Notes under the pieces: model-generated
Seen by the model: only the letters and a program-made list of their open reading frames with translations
What the model was told of the DNA's origin: nothing
Database searches by the model: none
Assembly (NCBI RefSeq): GCF_000376385.1
Contig: NZ_AQWN01000002.1
Location: 186,115-250,114, forward strand
Source of the DNA: Desulfurispora thermophila DSM 16022
Lineage (GTDB): Bacteria; Bacillota; Desulfotomaculia; Desulfotomaculales; Desulfurisporaceae
Direction of reading: 5' to 3'
Length of the DNA stretch: 64,000 nucleotides
Made by a program: the position numbers and the translations under genes
Part shown: piece by piece, positions 59,055 to 64,000 of the stretch
How the letters are laid out: each line of letters opens with the position of its first letter
Numbering within the stretch: the stretch's first letter is position 1

Positions 59055-60323
59055 TTGGGTCAGACAATTATTGAAAAAATCCTTTCCGCCCACAGCGGCC
59101 AGACCGTGCACGCAGGTGACCTGGTGGTGGCCGATGTGGACCTGATTATGGGGCAGGATGGCACCTCGCCATTGGCCATCAAAGCCTTTGAGAACATGGG
59201 GGGAGAAAAGGTCTTCGACCCGGAAAAAGTAGCCCTGGTCATTGACCACAGTGCTCCCAGTCCCAATGAGGGGGTTTCCGCCCTGCACCAGCTCATGCGC
59301 AATTTTGCCCGCGCCAAGGGCGTGCGGCTTTACGACATCGGCGAAGGGGTCTGCCACCAACTGATGCCGGAAAGCGGCAAGGTGGGACCGGGTAGCCTGG
59401 TCATCGGTGCCGACTCCCACACCTGTACTTACGGGGCGCTGAACGCCTTTTCCACGGGGGTGGGCTCCACCGACCTGGCCGGTGCCATTATTTCGGGCAA
59501 AATGTGGTTCAAAGTGCCCGAGACCATCAAATTTGTTTGCCACGGGCGCCTGCCGGCCGGTGTTTACGCCAAGGATCTGATTTTGTACCTGATTGGCGAT
59601 GTGACGGCCGACGGCGCAACCTATATGAGCGCCGAGTACACCGGCGAGGCGGTGGACGCCCTGTCCATGGATGGCCGCTTCACAGTTTGCAACATGGCCA
59701 TTGAAATGGGAGCCAAGGCCGGCATCATGCGGGCCGATGAAAAAACTTTCGCCTGGCTGGAGCGTCACACCAACCGCCGCTTCACCGCGGTGGACCCCGA
59801 CCCGGATGCCGTGTACGCCCGGGTGAAAGAATACGATGTGTCGGCGTTGCCGCCCCAGGTGGCCCGGCCCCACCGGGTGGACAACGTTTGTCCGGTGACC
59901 GAGGTGGCCGGTACGCCCATTCAGCAGGCGGTTATCGGCACCTGCACCAACGGCCGGCTGGAAGACCTGCGCATTGCCGCTTCCATTTTGGCAGGGCGCA
60001 AAATCCACCCCGACGTGCGCCTGATTGTAGCGCCGGCCTCCAGGGCCATCTATCTGGAAGCCATGCGTGACGGCACTCTGGCCACACTGGTGGAGGCCGG
60101 GGCGGCGGTGGTTACGCCGGGTTGCGGCCCCTGCGTGGGCACCCACAACGGCGTCCCCTCAGACGGCGAAAATGTGATTTCCACGGCCAACCGCAACTTC
60201 AAGGGGCGCATGGGCAACAGCAATGCCTTTATTTACCTGGCCTCGCCGGCCACCGTGGCCGCATCGGCATTGGCCGGCTGTATTGCCGATCCGAGAGAAT
60301 TTGTAAAGCAGGTGACGGCATGA
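59055..60323 (+). CDS. Aconitase-family dehydratase, large subunit (LeuC/AksD type)
   Basis: The 422-residue protein is the iron-sulfur subunit of a two-subunit hydro-lyase (3-isopropylmalate dehydratase/homoaconitase/aconitase group). It has IDHSAPSPNEGVSALHQLM, GADSHTCTYGALNAFSTGVG, the cluster Cys in VIGTCTNGRLEDLRIAA, and TPGCGPCVGTHNGVPSDGEN. Substrate cannot be read from this subunit alone. TTG start; its stop overlaps the small-subunit ATG by four bases. Confidence 0.9.
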   Translation: MGQTIIEKILSAHSGQTVHAGDLVVADVDLIMGQDGTSPLAIKAFENMGGEKVFDPEKVALVIDHSAPSPNEGVSALHQLMRNFARAKGVRLYDIGEGVCHQLMPESGKVGPGSLVIGADSHTCTYGALNAFSTGVGSTDLAGAIISGKMWFKVPETIKFVCHGRLPAGVYAKDLILYLIGDVTADGATYMSAEYTGEAVDALSMDGRFTVCNMAIEMGAKAGIMRADEKTFAWLERHTNRRFTAVDPDPDAVYARVKEYDVSALPPQVARPHRVDNVCPVTEVAGTPIQQAVIGTCTNGRLEDLRIAASILAGRKIHPDVRLIVAPASRAIYLEAMRDGTLATLVEAGAAVVTPGCGPCVGTHNGVPSDGENVISTANRNFKGRMGNSNAFIYLASPATVAASALAGCIADPREFVKQVTA

Positions 60324-60817
60324 TTTTAAAAGGCAAAGCGCACAAATTCGGCAATGATGTGAATACCGATTACATTATATCGGGTAAATATAAGTTTAAA
60401 ACACTGGATATGAACGAGCTGGCCAGGCACGTCATGGAGGACCTGGACCCGGAGTTTTACAGTAAAATAACCCCGGGCGACTTCATTGTGGCCGGCAGCA
60501 ACTTCGGTTGCGGTTCCTCCCGCGAGCAGGCGCCGCTGGCCATCAAGCACGCCCATATCAGCGCCGTGCTGGCCAAGTCCTTCGCCCGCATCTTTTACCG
60601 CAATGCCATCAACACCGGTTTGCCCGTGGTGGAGTGTGACACCGACCAGATCCAGCCGGGCGATCAGCTGGAACTGGACCTGGCCGGCGGCGTGTTGCGC
60701 AACCTGAGCCGCGGGCTGGACATTCCGGTCAAGCCCCTGCCGCCCGTAATGCTGAAAATCCTCTCCGACGGCGGCCTGGCGCCCCATTTCCGCAAATACG
60801 GCGGCTTCAATCTGTAA
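60320..60817 (+). CDS. Aconitase-family dehydratase, small subunit (LeuD/AksE type)
   Basis: The 165-residue swivel-domain protein begins [20 protein letters not shown] and has [20 protein letters not shown] and [20 protein letters not shown]. The specificity loop after NTDYIISG reads KYKFKT, not the YLRT usual for isopropylmalate or the YLVY reported for homoaconitate enzymes, so substrate may differ. ATG is coupled to the large subunit by ATGA. Confidence 0.9.
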   Translation: MILKGKAHKFGNDVNTDYIISGKYKFKTLDMNELARHVMEDLDPEFYSKITPGDFIVAGSNFGCGSSREQAPLAIKHAHISAVLAKSFARIFYRNAINTGLPVVECDTDQIQPGDQLELDLAGGVLRNLSRGLDIPVKPLPPVMLKILSDGGLAPHFRKYGGFNL

Positions 60818-60846
60818 GGAACAAACAGAACAGGAGATGCGACCCC

Positions 60847-61848
60847 ATGGCTTATAAAGTTACCCTCATTCCCGGCGACGGCATCGGCCCGGAAATTGCC
60901 GAGGCCTCCCGCCTGGTGGTGGAAGCCACCGGCGTGCCCATCGAGTGGGAAGTGGTGCAGGCCGGCGAGGCGGTCATTCCCCAGTACGGCACGCCCCTGC
61001 CCGAGTATGTGCTGGAGAGCGTGCGGCGCAACAAAGTGGCCTGGAAGGGCCCCCTGACCACGCCGGTGGGCAAGGGTTTTCGCAGCGTCAACGTCACTCT
61101 GCGCCAGGAGCTGGATCTCTATGCCAATGTACGGCCGGCCCGTACTCTGCCCGGCATTAAAACCCGCTATGAAAATGTGGACCTGATCGTGGTGCGGGAA
61201 AACACGGAAGACCTCTACGCCGGCATTGAGCACCGGGTGGGGCGGGATGCGGCCGAAAGCATCAAGATCATCACCCGGGAGGCCAGCCTGCGCATTGTGC
61301 GCCACGCCTTTGAGCTGGCCCGCCGGCAGGGGCGGCGCAAGGTGACCGCGGTACACAAGGCCAACATCATGAAGCTGACCGACGGCCTCTTTCTGGAGTG
61401 CGCCCGCCAGGTGGCCGGGGACTACCCCGACATTCAGTTCGAGGACATGATTGTGGATGCCATGTGTATGAAACTGGTGCAGGTGCCGGAGAACTACGAT
61501 GTGCTGGTCATGCCCAATCTGTACGGCGACATAATCAGCGACCTGTGCGCCGGCCTGGTGGGCGGCCTGGGTGTGGCTCCCGGGGCCAACATTGGCCTTT
61601 GGGCCGCCGTCTTCGAGCCGGTGCACGGCAGCGCCCCCAAACACGCCGGGCAAAACCGGGTCAACCCGCTGGCCATGCTGCTTTCCGGTGTGCTCATGCT
61701 GCAGCACCTGGGCGAGCAGGAGGCGGCCGGGCGCATCACCCGGGCGGTGGAAGCCGTGCTTAAGGAGCAAAAGCACCTCACCTACGACCTGGGCGGCACT
61801 GCCTCCACCATGGACATGGCTCAGGCCATTATAGAAAAACTGGCTTAA
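60847..61848 (+). CDS. Isocitrate/homoisocitrate dehydrogenase family enzyme (NAD-IDH-like)
   Basis: This 333-residue beta-decarboxylating dehydrogenase has [89 protein letters not shown] and [20 protein letters not shown]. The phrase [13 protein letters not shown]...DLYANVRP is that of NAD-dependent isocitrate dehydrogenases rather than LeuB. With its operon partners this gives citrate to 2-oxoglutarate. Homoisocitrate activity remains possible. Confidence 0.88.
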   Translation: MAYKVTLIPGDGIGPEIAEASRLVVEATGVPIEWEVVQAGEAVIPQYGTPLPEYVLESVRRNKVAWKGPLTTPVGKGFRSVNVTLRQELDLYANVRPARTLPGIKTRYENVDLIVVRENTEDLYAGIEHRVGRDAAESIKIITREASLRIVRHAFELARRQGRRKVTAVHKANIMKLTDGLFLECARQVAGDYPDIQFEDMIVDAMCMKLVQVPENYDVLVMPNLYGDIISDLCAGLVGGLGVAPGANIGLWAAVFEPVHGSAPKHAGQNRVNPLAMLLSGVLMLQHLGEQEAAGRITRAVEAVLKEQKHLTYDLGGTASTMDMAQAIIEKLA

Positions 61849-61863
61849 AATGGAAATATTGTA

Positions 61864-61893
61864 GCAGTCGGCTTGTACAGCCGGCTGTTTTTT
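61864..61893 (+). terminator. Rho-independent terminator of the citrate-branch operon
   Basis: CAGTCGGC and GCCGGCTG pair around TTGTACA with one G-T pair, followed by seven T. It lies about 20 bases after the dehydrogenase gene. Confidence 0.85.
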
Positions 61894-61971
61894 TATGCAT
61901 AAAATTTTACCGTCCGGGCCAGAATAATGCTGTGCCGCATAATAGTCATCAGAAAAAAGGGAGGTGGAATT

Positions 61972-62349
61972 TTGTATTACACCGGGTACTCCACGGAACC
62001 CAAAAGCAAGCTGGAAAAAATGTACCTGGCTGATTATCCCTCCGGCGTAGCAGTGGAACCCACCCCGATCACGGCGGGCGACGAGGTCACGGTGTTGTAC
62101 AATGGCCTGCTGGCCAAAAGCGGCGCCGACCAGATTTATCTCCACGTGGGCTACGGCGATACCGACAACTGGCAGGCGGTGTACGACCACAAGATGTCCA
62201 AAACCGGCTGGGGATGGGTCAAGACCCTGGAGATGCCCGACGCAAAACGCTTCAATTTCTGCTTCAAGGACAGCGCCAATAACTGGGACAACAACAACGG
62301 CCACAACTGGAGCTTTGTCATCCACAACGGGAATCGACCGATACACTAA
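61972..62349 (+). CDS. Stand-alone carbohydrate-binding module protein (CBM25/53-like)
   Basis: The product (125 aa) is a single starch/glycogen-type binding module: GDEVTVLYNGLLAKSGADQI, LHVGYGDTDNWQAVYDHKM and NFCFKDSANNWDNNNGHNWS with the aromatic-rich ligand face. There is no signal peptide or catalytic domain. TTG at 61972 is set by AAAGGGAGGTGG; an upstream in-frame ATG has no site. Next to a GT4 glycosyltransferase, it probably binds a cytoplasmic alpha-glucan. Confidence 0.82.
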   Translation: MYYTGYSTEPKSKLEKMYLADYPSGVAVEPTPITAGDEVTVLYNGLLAKSGADQIYLHVGYGDTDNWQAVYDHKMSKTGWGWVKTLEMPDAKRFNFCFKDSANNWDNNNGHNWSFVIHNGNRPIH

Positions 62350-62359
62350 AGTTTCCCTT

Positions 62360-62388
62360 CCCTACCGGAGTAGCCGGTAGGGATTTTT
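62360..62388 (+). terminator. Terminator between the CBM gene and the glycosyltransferase
   Basis: CCCTACCGG and CCGGTAGGG pair perfectly around AGTAG, followed by ATTTTTT. It separates the small CBM transcript, at least in part, from the glycosyltransferase gene 24 bases further on. Confidence 0.85.
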
Positions 62389-62412
62389 TGAGTTTTGAGG
62401 AGGCGGAATATT

Positions 62413-63666
62413 TTGCGGGTTTTGATGCTTTCCTGGGAATACCCGCCCAAAAGCGTGGGCGGCCTGGCCCAGCATGTCTATGATTTAACCCGGGCGCTGG
62501 TCAAGCAGGGTGTGGAAGTGCACCTGGTGACGCTGGCCGCCGGCGGGGTGCCGGCGGAAGAAATAGTGCACGGTGTGCGTGTCTACCGGGTGGAGCCGTA
62601 CAACCTGTCGGCCCACAATTTCGTCAACTGGGCCACCCAGATGAATATCGCCCTGCTGGAAAAAATAATATATTTGCAGCAAAAAATGGGCGGCTTCGCC
62701 CTGGTACACGCCCACGACTGGCTGGTGGCCTTTGCCGCCCGGGCCGTCAAGCACGCCCTGCGCATTCCCCTGCTGGCCACCATCCACGCCACCGAATACG
62801 GGCGCAACTACGGCCTGCACACCGATATGCAGCGCCAGATCAGCGACATTGAGTGGTGGCTGTGCTTTGAAGCGTGGAAGGTGATCTGTTGCAGCCACTA
62901 CATGCGCGGTGAGGTGCGGCATGTTTTTCAACTGCCCGAGGACAAGGTAATAGTTATTCCCAATGGCGTGGATGTGAGCAACTTCAGCACGGTGAGCACC
63001 CAGGCCAGGCGGGAGCACTACGCCGCCCCGGATGAAAAGATAGTCTTCTATGTCGGCCGGCTGGTGCGGGAAAAGGGTGTCCAGGTGCTCCTGGACGCGG
63101 CACCCCAGATTTTGCGCCACTACCCGCAGGCCAAGTTTGTCATTGCCGGGCGGGGCCAGTACGAGGGCACGCTGCGCTACCAGGCCGAGCAGATGGGCAT
63201 TGCCCACCGCATCTATTTCACCGGCTACGTTGATGACGCGCTGCGCAACAGCCTGTACAAATGGGCCAGCGTAGCCGTCTTCCCCAGCCTGTACGAGCCC
63301 TTTGGCATTGTGGCCCTGGAAGCCATGGCCGCCGGTACACCGGTGGTGGTGTCGGATACCGGGGGGCTTTCGGAAATCGTCCGGCACGGGGTGGACGGCC
63401 TGAAAGCCTATGCTGGCAATCCAGCTTCTCTGGCCGAAATGATCCTGCAAATCCTGCACAATGATGAACTGGCGGAAAGGCTCAGGCAGACCGCCTACCG
63501 GCGGGTGGTGGAGCAGTTCAGCTGGTCGCAGATCGCGGCCCGGACGGCCGAGGTTTACCGCCAGGTGGTGGAAGCGGGGCGCCAGACGGCCTGGTACGCT
63601 TTTGCCGAACGCAGCAGCGGGTTTTTGGAAAAAGTGACCCGCTTCTGGAGCCGGCCGGCAATCTAA
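62413..63666 (+). CDS. GT4 family glycosyltransferase (glycogen-synthase-like)
   Basis: The 417-residue protein has the GT4/GT5-type start [45 protein letters not shown], the nucleotide-binding [17 protein letters not shown], and the E-x7-E motif in [17 protein letters not shown]. The length and start resemble Firmicute and archaeal ADP/UDP-glucose glycogen synthase-like GT4 enzymes. TTG at 62413 lies behind GAGGAGGCGG. The neighbouring CBM protein and nucleotidyltransferase suggest glucan or cell-surface glycan synthesis; the acceptor is unknown. Confidence 0.87.
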   Translation: MRVLMLSWEYPPKSVGGLAQHVYDLTRALVKQGVEVHLVTLAAGGVPAEEIVHGVRVYRVEPYNLSAHNFVNWATQMNIALLEKIIYLQQKMGGFALVHAHDWLVAFAARAVKHALRIPLLATIHATEYGRNYGLHTDMQRQISDIEWWLCFEAWKVICCSHYMRGEVRHVFQLPEDKVIVIPNGVDVSNFSTVSTQARREHYAAPDEKIVFYVGRLVREKGVQVLLDAAPQILRHYPQAKFVIAGRGQYEGTLRYQAEQMGIAHRIYFTGYVDDALRNSLYKWASVAVFPSLYEPFGIVALEAMAAGTPVVVSDTGGLSEIVRHGVDGLKAYAGNPASLAEMILQILHNDELAERLRQTAYRRVVEQFSWSQIAARTAEVYRQVVEAGRQTAWYAFAERSSGFLEKVTRFWSRPAI

Positions 63667-63685
63667 TAGGCGAGGAGGAGTATGG

Positions 63686-64000
63686 TTGAAAGCAATCATT
63701 ATGGCGGGCGGGGAAGGGTCGCGGCTGCGGCCGCTCACCTGTGACCGGCCCAAGCCCATGGTTCCGGTGGCCAACGTGCCCATGATGGAACACATTGTAG
63801 AATTGCTCAAACAAAACGGTCTGACCCGCATCGGTGTCACCCTGCAGTACATGCCCCAGATTATCCAGGATTATTTCGGCAACGGGCGGGCTTTTGGCGT
63901 CGACATGCAGTATTTTGTAGAAGAAACCCCCCTGGGTACGGCCGGCAGTGTGAAAAACGCCGCCTCTTTTCTGGATGAAACTTTTCTGGTGATCAGCGGT
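63686..64000 (+). CDS. Sugar-phosphate nucleotidyltransferase, N-terminal part (cut by window edge)
   Basis: The 105 visible codons read [20 protein letters not shown] and [20 protein letters not shown], the signature of NDP-sugar pyrophosphorylases, and run on to [23 protein letters not shown] start behind GAGGAGGAG. Clostridia often have a bifunctional mannose-1-phosphate guanylyltransferase/phosphomannomutase-like protein of this type, but the C-terminal part is outside the window. It continues the preceding glycosyltransferase transcript. Confidence 0.9.
   Translation, partial: MKAIIMAGGEGSRLRPLTCDRPKPMVPVANVPMMEHIVELLKQNGLTRIGVTLQYMPQIIQDYFGNGRAFGVDMQYFVEETPLGTAGSVKNAASFLDETFLVISG

Noticed and set aside
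60664-62346. 560-codon minus-strand open frame opposite the isocitrate dehydrogenase-type gene
   Set aside because: It is the shadow of a well-supported gene and spans a terminator; the composition is low-complexity with no recognisable domain.

Overview
The window reads as the chromosome of a motile, endospore-group Firmicute, most likely an anaerobic Clostridia/Peptococcaceae (Desulfotomaculum-like) bacterium. The grounds are a Bacillus/Clostridia-type fla/che operon (FliY, CheC, CheD, FlhF, FlhG and the flagellar sigma factor in one run), frequent GTG/TTG starts behind strong AAGGAGGT-type ribosome binding sites, GatCAB, YerC, Amj, and a ykkC-class riboswitch ahead of the purine operon. 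Base composition is GC-rich except for one clearly AT-rich segment. The genus is an inference; no rRNA or tRNA gene is present to fix it.

Layout. 1-23943 (+): one long flagellar/chemotaxis operon, fliF(partial)-fliG-fliH-fliI-fliJ-fliK-flgD-(TIGR02530 protein)-flgE-fliL-fliN-fliO-fliP-fliQ-fliR-flhB-flhA-flhF-flhG-fliA-flgF-flgG-cheD-cheR-cheC-cheY-fliM-fliY. Many genes overlap by a few bases. 23951-25637 (-): a DUF1015 protein and a MazG-type pyrophosphohydrolase. 25816-28760 (+): a membrane-anchored protein, then hpt and guaA. 28760-32729: an AT-rich island flanked by an 18-bp direct repeat of the guaA 3' end. It carries a broken YeiH fragment, a DsrE protein, an intact YeiH transporter, a universal stress protein and a LysR (YeiE/CysL-like) regulator, and looks like a sulfur-anion stress module. 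32737-42230: promoter, ykkC-class (probably PRPP) riboswitch with terminator, then purE-B-C-F-M-N-H-D and a terminator. 42330-48403: yerC and hisD-C-B-H-A-F-I. 48509-56959: pcrA, amj, ligA, gatC-A-B. 56963-57442 (-): ferritin-like protein. 57823-61893: a homocitrate/Re-citrate synthase-like enzyme with aconitase-family large and small subunits and an isocitrate dehydrogenase-type enzyme. 61972-64000: a small starch-binding-module protein, a GT4 glycosyltransferase and the start of a sugar nucleotidyltransferase.

How it works together. The first third builds the flagellar basal body, export gate, hook/rod and switch, plus part of the chemotaxis adaptation set; cheA, cheW, cheB and motAB are not here. 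The middle links purine salvage (Hpt), GMP synthesis (GuaA) and de novo IMP synthesis under a riboswitch; before the island arrived, guaA probably abutted the pur promoter directly. The his operon starts from a sigma-A promoter whose -10 box lies in a palindrome, next to the TrpR-like YerC. The 57.8-61.8 kb operon has the composition of an oxidative TCA branch (acetyl-CoA + oxaloacetate to 2-oxoglutarate), although homocitrate or leucine chemistry cannot be excluded.

Most unusual points: the guaA-flanked island with its 18-bp repeats; a family of structured intergenic repeats (34886-35132, 38530-38620, 42117-42194, 47836-47921) confined to the pur/his region; the ykkC-class riboswitch; and the Re-citrate-synthase-like cluster with an atypical small-subunit specificity loop.
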